Source: SMWD01 sp002729875
Lineage (GTDB): Bacteria > Pseudomonadota > Gammaproteobacteria > Steroidobacterales > GCA-2729495
Length of the DNA stretch: 64,000 nucleotides
Direction of reading: 5' to 3'
Assembly (NCBI GenBank): GCA_036010905.1
Contig: DASCMH010000013.1
Span: 1 to 64,000, forward strand
Each line of letters begins with the position of its first letter. Within the stretch, counting starts at the first letter, position 1. This document shows positions 26,160 to 35,203 of the stretch, one piece after another. The position numbers were made by a program, and so were the translations under genes. The notes beneath the pieces are model-generated. The model was not told where the DNA came from, did not search any database, and saw only the letters and a program-made list of their open reading frames with translations.

Positions 26160-26182
26160 CGGCGATTGCGCAAGAATCGCCG
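26160..26182. promoter_or_regulatory. Inverted repeat between dapA and gcvR
   Basis: CGGCGATT, a 7-base spacer and AATCGCCG form a perfect 8-bp inverted repeat in the 126-bp divergent region. It lies 61 bp before the dapA start and 44 bp before the gcvR start. It lacks a T-run, so an operator or leader hairpin is more likely than a terminator. No known regulator motif was recognised. Confidence 0.35.
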
Positions 26183-26225
26183 CATTGCTCTGATAACGGT
26201 ATAGTTAGCTCCTGCGGAAGCAACC

Positions 26226-26819
26226 ATGCACTTACTGAGCACACACAAGAGAAAAACACCAGTGGAAACACCCCCTGCAAATAAACCCCCATTAATAAAA
26301 CAGCTGGCCATCACCATCATTGGACCCGACCGGGCCGGGCTTATTCGCGACCTGAGCAAAATCGTCACTGAAGCTGCCGGGAATATCCAGGAAAGTCGAA
26401 TGATTGCACTGGGATCAGAATTTGCGCTGCTGATGCTTGTTTCCGGCAATTGGCACGCTGTCGCAAGCATTCGTGAAAAACTGGATCTGCTGCAGGATGG
26501 TGGCAAACTAACCATTGCAGTTCGTGACAGTTCACCCCGCGCCAACGTCACTGCCGCCCCCTATGCGATAGATGTTGTCAGTCTCGACCACCAAGGGATT
26601 GTGCTGGAACTGTCAAACTTCTTTGCCGCTCGGGATCTGGAAATTGCCGAACTTAATACTCGTCAATATAATGCAGCGCATACCGGCGCGCAGATGTTCG
26701 GTATTCAGATGACCGTCAATATCCCTGCAGACATACAACTTTCAATCCTGCGCGAGGAATTCATGGAATTCTGCGACAATGAAAACCTCGATGCGATCAT
26801 GGAACCGGCTGCCCGCTGA
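26226..26819 (+). CDS. gcvR: Glycine cleavage regulator GcvR-like ACT protein
   Basis: A 197-residue protein with two ACT domains. The first (about 25-95) begins IKQLAITIIGPDRAGLIRDLS. The second (about 110-190) begins YAIDVVSLDHQGIVLELSNFF. E. coli GcvR binds GcvA and blocks gcv activation; the position divergent from dapA is the same. No gcvA or gcv operon is in the window, so the target here is inferred. The 25 residues before the first ACT domain are basic and Pro-rich and may be dispensable. GGAAG lies 5 bp before the ATG. Confidence 0.88.
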   Translation: MHLLSTHKRKTPVETPPANKPPLIKQLAITIIGPDRAGLIRDLSKIVTEAAGNIQESRMIALGSEFALLMLVSGNWHAVASIREKLDLLQDGGKLTIAVRDSSPRANVTAAPYAIDVVSLDHQGIVLELSNFFAARDLEIAELNTRQYNAAHTGAQMFGIQMTVNIPADIQLSILREEFMEFCDNENLDAIMEPAAR

Positions 26820-26853
26820 TGATTTACCCGATACCATGAAGGATATGTAAACA

Positions 26854-28341
26854 TTGTCTGTCGCAACCTTTCGCCACACCACGCTCATCACTGTTCTGCT
26901 CAGTCTTTTGTTCCGGCCGGTACTGGCAGTGGACGAGACCCTGCCGGATATCGGCAGTCCGGCCGATACGGTTTTGTCAAAAGAACAGGAACAGATCATC
27001 GGTCGCTCCATATACAAGGGCCTGCGCGATGCCGGACAAATCGTAACCGACCCGGAAATCCAGGAATATATTCAGAATTTAGGCCAGCGTATCGCCGCCA
27101 ATGCGCAGAACGGCGACTTCAGGTTCCAGTTTTTTGTCATCAACGAACCGACCATCAACGCATTCGCGTTACCCGGCGGTTACATCGGTATACACAGTGG
27201 TCTGTTACTCGCCACCAGTACTGAAAGCGAACTTGCCGGGGTGCTGGCACATGAAATTTCTCATGTAACACAGCGACATATCTCACGCGCCATTTATGCC
27301 AATCAACGCACCAGCATCCTGAGCATGGCTGCGATGCTGGGCGCAATTTTGCTCGGTGCTGCCAGCGGTGACAGTAACGTGATAAGCGGAGGCATTGCGG
27401 GAGCACAGAGCATCGCCATCCAGGGGCAGATCAATTTTACCCGTGAAAATGAATATGAAGCTGACCGGGTCGGCGTTGGCCTGCTGGCCGCTTCAGGATT
27501 TGACCCATATGGCATGCCAAATTTCTTTTCCACGCTGGCACGAAAAACCGGCACGCTTGGTTATCAGGCTCCTGAATTTCTGCGCACCCATCCGGTCACC
27601 GTCAACCGTATAGCTGAAACTCGCTCTCGCGCATCCAGCCTGCCCGTGAATGAGGTTCAGAATTCTTCCAGTTACAGCCTGACCCGTGCCCGCATTCGTT
27701 TCCTGAGCAACTCGATGCTGGAAGAAACACTGACCTACTTTCGTGCCATCCTGAATAACCCGCAAAATATCAATCATCTCGGCGCCGAATATGGTGTCGC
27801 ACTGGTACTGGCTGAAATGGGCCGTTTCGAGGAAGCGAAGGAAAAATTTGCGCAACTGATGGCCGCTAATGAAGGCATTATTCATTTCCATACCGGATAT
27901 GCCACCGCGCTGGCTGCAACCGGTGACAGCAAAGGCGCACTGGCAGCCCTTGAGAAAGCCATTGAACTGTTCCCCCGCAATGTGCCGCTAACCATCAGGT
28001 ATGCCGAAGTACTGACACAGAACAATAGGCATAAGGCTGCCCATCAGAGCCTGCTGGATTTGTACAACCAGACCCCGCCAACCCCCGAGCAGGTCCGACA
28101 GATCGCCCTTGCGGCAAGCGCTGCCGGCGATACGGCCGACGCACATTACTACATGGCTGAATACCATTTGCTCAGCGGTGACCTGCTTATGGCCTCGGAT
28201 CAACTGGTGCTGGCACTGGGAATACCCGGTCTCGATTCAGTGCAAAAAGCGCGGTTTCGTTCGCGCCTCGATGAGATTCAGGGATACATGCCGAAACGCC
28301 GGAGCAAGAGCAGCAAGCGACGACGTGTACCTTTGCAATGA
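26854..28341 (+). CDS. bepA: Periplasmic M48 metalloprotease/chaperone BepA
   Basis: Zinc protease that assists or degrades outer-membrane proteins such as LptD and BamA. The 495 residues include a signal peptide and the M48 domain with HEISH (His133, Glu134, His137) and the third ligand region ENEYEADRVG. C-terminal TPR-like helices follow (GAEYGVALVLAEMGRFEEAK and further repeats), ending in a basic Arg/Lys tail. The start is TTG at 26854, with AAGGA about 10 bp upstream. The stop overlaps the mlaA start (ATGA), so the two envelope genes are translationally coupled. Confidence 0.94.
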   Translation: MSVATFRHTTLITVLLSLLFRPVLAVDETLPDIGSPADTVLSKEQEQIIGRSIYKGLRDAGQIVTDPEIQEYIQNLGQRIAANAQNGDFRFQFFVINEPTINAFALPGGYIGIHSGLLLATSTESELAGVLAHEISHVTQRHISRAIYANQRTSILSMAAMLGAILLGAASGDSNVISGGIAGAQSIAIQGQINFTRENEYEADRVGVGLLAASGFDPYGMPNFFSTLARKTGTLGYQAPEFLRTHPVTVNRIAETRSRASSLPVNEVQNSSSYSLTRARIRFLSNSMLEETLTYFRAILNNPQNINHLGAEYGVALVLAEMGRFEEAKEKFAQLMAANEGIIHFHTGYATALAATGDSKGALAALEKAIELFPRNVPLTIRYAEVLTQNNRHKAAHQSLLDLYNQTPPTPEQVRQIALAASAAGDTADAHYYMAEYHLLSGDLLMASDQLVLALGIPGLDSVQKARFRSRLDEIQGYMPKRRSKSSKRRRVPLQ

Positions 28342-29102
28342 TTAATTCATCAGTCCTCAAAAACATTGCAAGCTTGGCAAGTCTTTTTACCTGCATGGGC
28401 ATTTTTGCCGGTTGCGCATCACCACAAACCATCGAACAGGGCAACATCACAGATCCGTTTGAACCGATAAACCGATCGATCTTCCGCTTCAATGAAATTG
28501 CCGATAAATATGTAGGGCGCCCGGTGGCCATAGGTTACCAATTTATCACTCCGCCAGTCATGCGCACCGGCATCACCCATTTCTTTGACAACCTCTCCTA
28601 CCCGGTCGTCATTATCAACGCAGCTTTACAGGGGAAGTTTGCACAAGCCGGGCTGGATACATCACGGCTCATCTTCAATTCAACGATCGGCATCCTCGGT
28701 TTCATGGATCCGGCAACTGATATCGGACTGGTCCGCCACAATGAAGACCTTGGTCAGACACTGGGTATCTGGGGGGTACCGGAAGGAGCTTACATCATGG
28801 TGCCTTTTTTCGGCCCTCGAACCATGCGTTCCGGAACCGGAGATTTGGCCGATATCACTGTAAATCCACAATTCCAGCTGTTCAGCAGCAGCGCACAAAC
28901 AAAGCTCAATATCTTCTGGCTAAATCACCGGCGCTCATTGCTACTCGGTATCGATAAAGAGGTGGAACGTGTATTCGACCGATATGCATTTATCCGCGAC
29001 ACCTATTTACAGCACCGGGAATACCTGCTCTATGACGGCAACCCGCCGGAGGATGAGTTCAACTTCGAAGATGAAGAATTCGATGATGAAGAGTTTGACT
29101 AG
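28338..29102 (+). CDS. mlaA: Outer-membrane lipid asymmetry lipoprotein MlaA
   Basis: Removes mislocalised phospholipid from the outer leaflet of the outer membrane and hands it to MlaC. The 254 residues have a signal peptide with lipobox FAGC and the family entry DPFEPINRSIFRFNE. Other family blocks are LDTSRLIFNSTIGILGFMDPA, EDLGQTLGIWGVPEGAYIMVP and LFGP-like FFGPRTMR. The C-terminus is an unusually acidic tail (EDEFNFEDEEFDDEEFD). Overlaps bepA by 4 bp. Converges on mlaC, its functional partner. Confidence 0.95.
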   Translation: MINSSVLKNIASLASLFTCMGIFAGCASPQTIEQGNITDPFEPINRSIFRFNEIADKYVGRPVAIGYQFITPPVMRTGITHFFDNLSYPVVIINAALQGKFAQAGLDTSRLIFNSTIGILGFMDPATDIGLVRHNEDLGQTLGIWGVPEGAYIMVPFFGPRTMRSGTGDLADITVNPQFQLFSSSAQTKLNIFWLNHRRSLLLGIDKEVERVFDRYAFIRDTYLQHREYLLYDGNPPEDEFNFEDEEFDDEEFD

Positions 29103-29140
29103 CCTCAAGAACTGCCCGCTTCTTCAGCGTGACTGCCGAC

Positions 29141-29770
29141 CTAGGATTCAGTCACCAGCCTGGCTTTCCTGGTTTCTGACTGCAATCGTTCGATAACCGC
29201 TTCAATCCCCAGCGCCCCGATCTCGGCATTAAACTGGTTACGGTAGTTCTGAATATATGACACACCCTCGAAACGCACATCGTAGACACGCCATCCGGCC
29301 GTGGATTTGCGCATTTTGTAGTTGACCGGTATCAAAACTCCATCATTCATTCTCATATCGGTCTTGACGGTTACCCGCTTGTCCCCCGGTTCGATGTCAG
29401 CCGGGTATACGGTAATATTGTCTTCATCAAACTTCAGAATGCCATTTGCATAACTCTGTAACAAAAATTCGTAAAATACGTCGATAAACGTATCCCGCTG
29501 GGCCTTCGTCACCACTTTCCAATGCTTGCCGAGCACCAACCGGCCAGCATAGCGGGTATCAAAATACGGTACCAGGATCTCGTCAATCAAGGCATACAAT
29601 TCTTTACGATTAGCTTCAAGGTAGTCCTTGCGGCCCTTTAACTGCTCTGCCATTGAACTCGCGGCCTGCGTAATGATCTCGTGCGGCAGTCGCATTGGCT
29701 CGGCCAACGCTGGCCACGATGCAATCATCATCAGCAACATAATCAAGACCATTGAAATCCGTTTCAGCAT
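29141..29770 (-). CDS. mlaC: Phospholipid-binding protein MlaC
   Basis: Periplasmic carrier that shuttles phospholipid between MlaA and the MlaFEDB complex. The 209 residues comprise a signal peptide (MLMMIASWPALAEP) and the Tol_Tol_Ttg2 fold (LVLGKHWKVVTKAQRDTFIDV; YPADIEPGDKRVTVKTDM; WRVYDVRFEGVSYIQNYRNQF). The ATG at 29770 follows GGAGAAT and is preferred to an upstream TTG. Unlike the E. coli mlaFEDCB operon, mlaC stands alone here, convergent with mlaA; mlaFED are outside the window. Confidence 0.94.
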   Translation of the reverse strand: MLKRISMVLIMLLMMIASWPALAEPMRLPHEIITQAASSMAEQLKGRKDYLEANRKELYALIDEILVPYFDTRYAGRLVLGKHWKVVTKAQRDTFIDVFYEFLLQSYANGILKFDEDNITVYPADIEPGDKRVTVKTDMRMNDGVLIPVNYKMRKSTAGWRVYDVRFEGVSYIQNYRNQFNAEIGALGIEAVIERLQSETRKARLVTES

Positions 29771-29895
29771 ATTCTCCAAACTCCAAAACTAACTACCTTT
29801 CGCAAACAGGCATGGACATACGTGTAATCCGAACCCACGCCCGAGTAATAATCATTGTACCAAAGCGTTACAGCTATTCACTCACAGGATATATT

Positions 29896-29910
29896 GGACT
29901 AAAATAGTCC
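29896..29910. promoter_or_regulatory. IscR type-1-like operator before the suf operon
   Basis: GGACTA-AAA-TAGTCC is a perfect 6-bp inverted repeat flanked by A/T (ATATT on the left, TAATT on the right), 23 bp before the start of the Rrf2 regulator gene. It resembles the type 1 IscR motif (GACT-A/T-AGTC core), which binds the cluster-loaded form. Autorepression of the suf operon by its first gene is the likely use. Binding is inferred. Confidence 0.65.
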
Positions 29911-29932
29911 TAATTAACCTCTGGATCCATAT

Positions 29933-30403
29933 ATGTTTCGCATCAGCAGACTAACCGATTACGGCACCTTGATCCTCGTCTTCCTGGCGACTCAGGAAAG
30001 GCGCCTGTGCTCGGCCTCAGAGGTTGCCACCGGCACCCATGTGGCCCAGCCAACTGCCCAGAAACTACTCAAGGTGCTGGCCAAAAGCGGGCTCGTAGAC
30101 TCGGTCAGGGGTATGGGCGGCGGTTATCAGCTGACCCGCAACCCCGCTTCTATTACCACCGCTCAAATCCTTGACGCACTGGATGGACCGGTGGCCATCA
30201 CCGAATGCAGCATAGATGATGGTGATTGTGTACTTGAACCCCTCTGCCAGGTTGGCAGTGCATGGCAGAAAATTAACAATGCCATACGTGTCGCGCTAAC
30301 GGACATAACACTGGCTGATCTGAGTCATCCGCAGGCAGATATTCCAGCGCTCAACCTGACACGGAATTCAGAAAAACCCCCACCTCCTGCAGTTGATCAC
30401 TGA
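29933..30403 (+). CDS. Rrf2-family regulator of the SUF operon (SufR/IscR-like)
   Basis: A 156-residue winged-helix regulator. The N-terminus MFRISRLTDYGTLILVFLA and the recognition region GTHVAQPTAQKLLKVLAKSGL are typical of Rrf2 proteins in proteobacterial SUF operons (TIGR02944). Three cysteines, C-X6-C-X5-C in ECSIDDGDCVLEPLCQ, would ligate an Fe-S cluster; IscR has C-X5-C-X5-C. It is first in the suf operon, and a type-1-like palindrome lies in its promoter. It likely represses the operon when cluster supply is adequate. Confidence 0.93.
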   Translation: MFRISRLTDYGTLILVFLATQERRLCSASEVATGTHVAQPTAQKLLKVLAKSGLVDSVRGMGGGYQLTRNPASITTAQILDALDGPVAITECSIDDGDCVLEPLCQVGSAWQKINNAIRVALTDITLADLSHPQADIPALNLTRNSEKPPPPAVDH

Positions 30404-30422
30404 ACACCATACTGAAATAACA

Positions 30423-31871
30423 ATGCCTGCAAAAAACAGTGAAGTAAAAAAACTTGTCGATAAGAAATATCGTCATGGCTTTGTAACTGATATCGGCAGC
30501 GATACGATTCCGCCGGGACTAAATGAAGATGTTATCCGTCTTATCTCGCGCAAGAAAGATGAACCACAGTTCATGCTCGACTGGAGACTTAAGGCTTACC
30601 GACACTGGGTGACTTTGCGTGAGCCGGATTGGGCAAAGCTGGATATCGATCCGATCGACTATCAGGACATCTCATATTACTCAGCTCCGATGCAGAACGA
30701 TGATGGACCGAAGAGTCTGGATGAGGTCGACCCTAAACTTCTTGAAACCTATGAAAAACTGGGTATACCGCTGCATGAACGTGCCGCGTTGGCCGGCGTT
30801 GCGGTCGATGCCGTATTTGACAGTGTTTCCGTCACAACCACATTCCGCGACAAACTGGCCGATGCAGGTGTGATTTTCTGTCCCTTTTCCGATGCCGTGA
30901 AAGACTACCCGGAACTGGTGGAGAAATATCTCGGCTCGGTCGTACCGTACCGCGACAATTTCTTTGCCGCATTAAATTCGGCGGTTTTTTCCGACGGGTC
31001 ATTTGTATATATCCCGAAGGGCGTTCGCTGTCCTATGGAATTATCAACCTATTTCCGCATTAATGAAGCCAAGACCGGTCAATTTGAACGCACCCTTATT
31101 ATTGCCGATGAAGGCAGTCACGTAAGTTACCTCGAAGGCTGCACAGCACCGATGCGCGACGAAAACCAGTTACACGCTGCTGTCGTTGAACTGGTTATCC
31201 TCAAAGAGGCGGAAATAAAATATTCAACCGTACAGAACTGGTACCCGGGCGATGAAGAAGGCCGCGGAGGCATCTACAATTTCGTCACCAAACGCGCTGA
31301 CTGTCGTGGCACAAATTCCAAAGTGTCCTGGACGCAGGTCGAAGCGGGATCTGCAATTACCTGGAAATATCCAAGCTGCGTTTTACGTGGGGAAAATTCA
31401 GTCGGTGAGTTTTACTCGGTTGCGGTTACCAACAACATGCAACAAGCCGACACCGGAACCAAAATGCTGCATATCGGCGCAAACTCGCGCAGCACGATTG
31501 TCTCCAAAGGTATCTCGGCCGGCCACGCGCAACAATCCTACCGCGGACTTGTCAAAATATTCCCGACTGCTCACAACACCCGTAACCATACGCAGTGTGA
31601 TTCTCTGCTAATGGGTAAGCACTCGGGCGCTCACACCTTTCCATACATGGAAATCAAGAACCCGACAGCAATCGTCGAACATGAAGCTACAACCTCAAAA
31701 ATTGCGGATGATCAGCTTTTCTATTGCCGGCAACGCGGCCTCAGTGAAGAAGATGCGGTCAATATGATCGTCAACGGGTTTTGCAAAGAAGTATTCAGAG
31801 AATTGCCGATGGAATTTGCCGTCGAAGCACAGGCGTTGCTGAACGTAAGTCTCGAAGGCGCAGTAGGATAA
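30423..31871 (+). CDS. sufB: Fe-S cluster scaffold subunit SufB
   Basis: Core subunit of the SufBCD scaffold complex that accepts sulfur from SufS and assembles clusters. The 482 residues contain VYIPKGVRCPMELSTYFRIN, DEGSHVSYLEGCTAP and the C-terminal block LLMGKHSGAHTFPYMEIKNP. The last is followed by the SufB/D-conserved QLFYCRQRGL. The ATG at 30423 is chosen over a TTG at 30393 that overlaps the regulator gene. It is second in the operon and followed by sufC after 7 bp. Confidence 0.97.
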   Translation: MPAKNSEVKKLVDKKYRHGFVTDIGSDTIPPGLNEDVIRLISRKKDEPQFMLDWRLKAYRHWVTLREPDWAKLDIDPIDYQDISYYSAPMQNDDGPKSLDEVDPKLLETYEKLGIPLHERAALAGVAVDAVFDSVSVTTTFRDKLADAGVIFCPFSDAVKDYPELVEKYLGSVVPYRDNFFAALNSAVFSDGSFVYIPKGVRCPMELSTYFRINEAKTGQFERTLIIADEGSHVSYLEGCTAPMRDENQLHAAVVELVILKEAEIKYSTVQNWYPGDEEGRGGIYNFVTKRADCRGTNSKVSWTQVEAGSAITWKYPSCVLRGENSVGEFYSVAVTNNMQQADTGTKMLHIGANSRSTIVSKGISAGHAQQSYRGLVKIFPTAHNTRNHTQCDSLLMGKHSGAHTFPYMEIKNPTAIVEHEATTSKIADDQLFYCRQRGLSEEDAVNMIVNGFCKEVFRELPMEFAVEAQALLNVSLEGAVG

Positions 31872-31878
31872 TTTTATT

Positions 31879-32634
31879 ATGCTGAACATTGACAACCTGC
31901 ATGCCTCAGCAGCAGACACAAAGATTCTCAAGGGACTGAACCTGTCTATCGGTACAGGCGAAGTTCACGCCATCATGGGTCCGAACGGCTCGGGCAAGAG
32001 TACCCTCGCACATGTATTGGCCGGGCGTGACGGCTATGAAGTTACCGATGGCTCGGTCACCTTCCTCGACTCCGAACTACTCGATATGCTGCCCGAAGAA
32101 CGAGCCTGGCACGGCATATTTCTTGGTTTTCAATATCCGATTGAGATTCCGGGTGTAAACAATACCTACCTGCTCAAAGCTGCCCTGAATGCAAGGCAAA
32201 AGTTCCACGGCGAACCTGAGATTGATGCAGCACAATTTCTGCGTGTCATCAAGGACAAAGCCCGCCTGATGCAAATGGAGCAAAGCTTTCTGAATCGCAG
32301 CGTCAATGAAGGCTTCTCAGGCGGCGAGAAAAAGCGCAACGAGATATTCCAGATGGCCGTCCTTGAGCCCAGGCTGGCGATTCTTGACGAAACCGACTCC
32401 GGACTCGATATCGATGCACTAAAAATTGTTGCTGCCGGTATCAATGCACTGCGCAGCGAAGACCGCTCATTCCTGATCGTAACCCACTATCAGCGACTGC
32501 TGGATTATATTGAACCGGATGTCGTTCATGTGCTGGCAGGCGGGCAAATCATCAAGTCCGGCGACAAATCACTGGCTCTCGAACTTGAAGCCAGGGGCTA
32601 TGACTGGGTTCTCGAAGAAACGTCGTCCGCATGA
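31879..32634 (+). CDS. sufC: SUF system ATPase SufC
   Basis: ABC-type ATPase of the SufBC2D complex; ATP binding reshapes SufB and SufD to let a cluster form. The 251 residues have Walker A GPNGSGKST, the Q-loop GFQYPIEIPGV, the signature FSGGEKKRNEIFQ and Walker B LAILDETDSGLDIDALK, which is characteristic of SufC. The H-loop reads IVTHYQRLLDYI. Its stop overlaps the sufD start (ATGA). Confidence 0.98.
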   Translation: MLNIDNLHASAADTKILKGLNLSIGTGEVHAIMGPNGSGKSTLAHVLAGRDGYEVTDGSVTFLDSELLDMLPEERAWHGIFLGFQYPIEIPGVNNTYLLKAALNARQKFHGEPEIDAAQFLRVIKDKARLMQMEQSFLNRSVNEGFSGGEKKRNEIFQMAVLEPRLAILDETDSGLDIDALKIVAAGINALRSEDRSFLIVTHYQRLLDYIEPDVVHVLAGGQIIKSGDKSLALELEARGYDWVLEETSSA

Positions 32635-33971
32635 AGAAGAACATTCAAGATCGCGATACCCGCTCGGCAGCAGCGCTGACGACGATCGAAGCTGTTTTCA
32701 AAAAACTGCAGGCGGAGCCTGCTGCAGACATCCCGGCGTGGCTGCAACCCACACGGGAAAAGGCCTTTGCGAATTTTCGCGAGACGGGTTTTCCCCGCGC
32801 AAAGGATGAAGACTGGAAATACACCAACCTGACCAGCTTTGCCGAACGCAGCGCCGCCTACCTGAGTAACCAGCCACTCGCAGCTACAAATAAAACTGCC
32901 GGTAACTTTCTGACCGATCTGCCGGAAACAGAAAATGAAATCAGGATTGTTTTTGTTAACGGATTGCACCGACCCGATCTGTCTACCGCGATCAAACCGG
33001 ATTCCGGCCTCAAACTGACACCTTACTCGACTGCTGATTCATCCACGAGTGAAGAAATTCTGCACCAGCAACCTGCCGACCCTAATGTATTGATTGCTCT
33101 GAATACGGCATTTCTGGCCGATGGTCTGGCCGTTCAGGTTGCCAACGACAAGAAAGTCGAAACACCAATCCATGTTGTCTTCATATCCGACGGACAACCC
33201 TGCGCCACACAACCGCGCCTATCCATCGATATCGGCTTTAATGCCCACGCATTTGTCATTCAACATCACATCAGCACCGGCGAAAGCCTCACAAATGCGG
33301 TAACCAGCATCAACTGTGCTGAACAATCGCAACTGCTCTTCGTCAGGCTGCAGAATGAGAGCGATGAATCCATACACGTCGCCAATCAGGTCGTGCGCGT
33401 AGCAACAGACAGTCTTTTCACAAGTATTGGCATCGACTTTGGCGGCCAACTGGCTCGCAACGATCTTGCCGTTGACCTGTGTGGCGAACAAGCCCGGGCA
33501 AACCTTTACGGACTCTTCATGATAAATGGTCAGCGCCATGTCGATAATCATCTGCAAATCGACCACCATGCAGCGCATACGACCAGTCAGGAGAACTACC
33601 GCGGTATCCTGAGTGATACGGCACGCGGAGTATTCAATGGCAAAATCATCGTCCATGCCGGTGCCGACGGTACCGATGCTCAGATGAGCAATCGTAACCT
33701 GTTGTTAAGCGAGCGGGCTGAAATCAATACGAAACCAGAACTTGAGATATACACCGATGACATCAAGTGCGCCCACGGCGCAACCACCGGACAGCTTGAT
33801 ATGCATGCAATGTTCTATCTGCGCGCTCGCGGCATACCGGAGGCAAGCGCACGAATGATGCTGGTCAGCGCATTCGCCCAGGAGATCATCGATCATCTGC
33901 GCTCGGCAACCCCTGCCCTGGCCGACTATCTCAACTTACAAATGAACAAACAATTGCCGGATATCGCCTAG
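32631..33971 (+). CDS. sufD: Fe-S assembly protein SufD
   Basis: Partner of SufB in the scaffold complex. The 446 residues show the N-terminal helical region with PRAKDEDWKYTNLTSF, and the C-terminal beta-helix with ARGVFNGKIIVHAGADGTDAQ, NRNLLLSERAEINTKPELEIY and DIKCAHGATTGQLD. The invariant His of DIKCAHGAT is kept. Overlaps sufC by 4 bp; sufS starts 2 bp after its stop. Confidence 0.96.
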   Translation: MKKNIQDRDTRSAAALTTIEAVFKKLQAEPAADIPAWLQPTREKAFANFRETGFPRAKDEDWKYTNLTSFAERSAAYLSNQPLAATNKTAGNFLTDLPETENEIRIVFVNGLHRPDLSTAIKPDSGLKLTPYSTADSSTSEEILHQQPADPNVLIALNTAFLADGLAVQVANDKKVETPIHVVFISDGQPCATQPRLSIDIGFNAHAFVIQHHISTGESLTNAVTSINCAEQSQLLFVRLQNESDESIHVANQVVRVATDSLFTSIGIDFGGQLARNDLAVDLCGEQARANLYGLFMINGQRHVDNHLQIDHHAAHTTSQENYRGILSDTARGVFNGKIIVHAGADGTDAQMSNRNLLLSERAEINTKPELEIYTDDIKCAHGATTGQLDMHAMFYLRARGIPEASARMMLVSAFAQEIIDHLRSATPALADYLNLQMNKQLPDIA

Positions 33972-33973
33972 CC

Positions 33974-35203
33974 ATGACCGCAACAGACCCTGATATTGAA
34001 AAGTTACGCCTTGACTTTCCGATTCTTGCGCAAGAGATCAATGGGCATCGACTCGCATTTCTGGATAGCGCCGCCTCATCACAGCGACCGCGATCTGTCA
34101 TCGAAGCCGTCAGTCATTATTACGAACATGACCACGCCAATGTCCATCGGGGTGTGCACACGCTTAGTCATCGCGCCACTGAAGCTTATGAAGGTGCACG
34201 CGAAAAAGTACGTCGTTTCATCAATGCGTCATCAAGCCGTGAAATTATTTTCACACGCGGCACGACCGATGCGATTAATCTGCTCGCCGCCAGTTTTGGC
34301 CAAAGCATTGAACCCGGTGATGAAATCATCATTTCCCACCTCGAACATCATTCCAATATCGTACCCTGGCAAATGCTGTGCGAGCGCAATGATGCAACAC
34401 TAAAAGTTATACCGATTAACGAACGTGGCGAGATCATTCTTGATGAGTATCACCAACTGCTCGGTCCGCGCACACGGCTGGTTGCAGTATCACACGTATC
34501 GAATGCGCTTGGCACAGTCAACCCGGTCGAGCAAATCATTGCGGCCGCCAAAGAGCGTAACATTCCGGTACTGATTGACGGTGCCCAGGCAGTACCTCAC
34601 CAGGCTGTCGATGTGACGGCGTTGAACTGCGACTTCTACGCATTTTCAGGACACAAGATGTTCGGCCCGACCGGCATCGGCGTATTCTACGCGCGGGAAG
34701 AATGGCTGGAGCGCCTGCCTCCTTACCAAGGGGGCGGCGACATGATCCTGACAGTCAGTTTTGCCGGCACGACCTATAACGACCTGCCGTATAAATTTGA
34801 GGCGGGCACGCCCAATATTGCCGGCGCAATTGGGCTTGGCGCAGCAATTGATTACCTGCTCGATATCGGTATGGACAAGATACAGGCACATGAAACTGCC
34901 CTGCTGGATTATGCCACCCGGGAAATCAGTACTGTCGACGGGATACAACTCATCGGTACTGCAGCACAAAAGGCCGGAGTCCTGTCATTCAACCTTGATG
35001 GCATCCACCCTCATGACCTGGGTACGGTACTCGATCATCAGGGGATTGCGATTCGCACTGGTCATCACTGTGCAATGCCGGTTATGGAATTTTTTGGCAT
35101 CGCTGGCACGGCGCGGGCCTCACTGGCGCTATACAACTGTCGCCAAGACATCGAGCAGTTAATTCACGGCCTGCAACTTGCCATAGGGATGTTCCGCTCA
35201 TGA
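33974..35203 (+). CDS. sufS: Cysteine desulfurase SufS
   Basis: PLP enzyme that takes sulfur from cysteine to form a persulfide for cluster assembly. The 409 residues have AFLDSAASSQRP near the N-terminus, the PLP Lys228 in FSGHKMFGPTGIGV, and the catalytic Cys366 in RTGHHCAMPVM. The last aligns with Cys364 of E. coli SufS. It is followed by a 4-bp overlap with sufU, the likely sulfur acceptor, in place of sufE. Confidence 0.97.
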   Translation: MTATDPDIEKLRLDFPILAQEINGHRLAFLDSAASSQRPRSVIEAVSHYYEHDHANVHRGVHTLSHRATEAYEGAREKVRRFINASSSREIIFTRGTTDAINLLAASFGQSIEPGDEIIISHLEHHSNIVPWQMLCERNDATLKVIPINERGEIILDEYHQLLGPRTRLVAVSHVSNALGTVNPVEQIIAAAKERNIPVLIDGAQAVPHQAVDVTALNCDFYAFSGHKMFGPTGIGVFYAREEWLERLPPYQGGGDMILTVSFAGTTYNDLPYKFEAGTPNIAGAIGLGAAIDYLLDIGMDKIQAHETALLDYATREISTVDGIQLIGTAAQKAGVLSFNLDGIHPHDLGTVLDHQGIAIRTGHHCAMPVMEFFGIAGTARASLALYNCRQDIEQLIHGLQLAIGMFRS

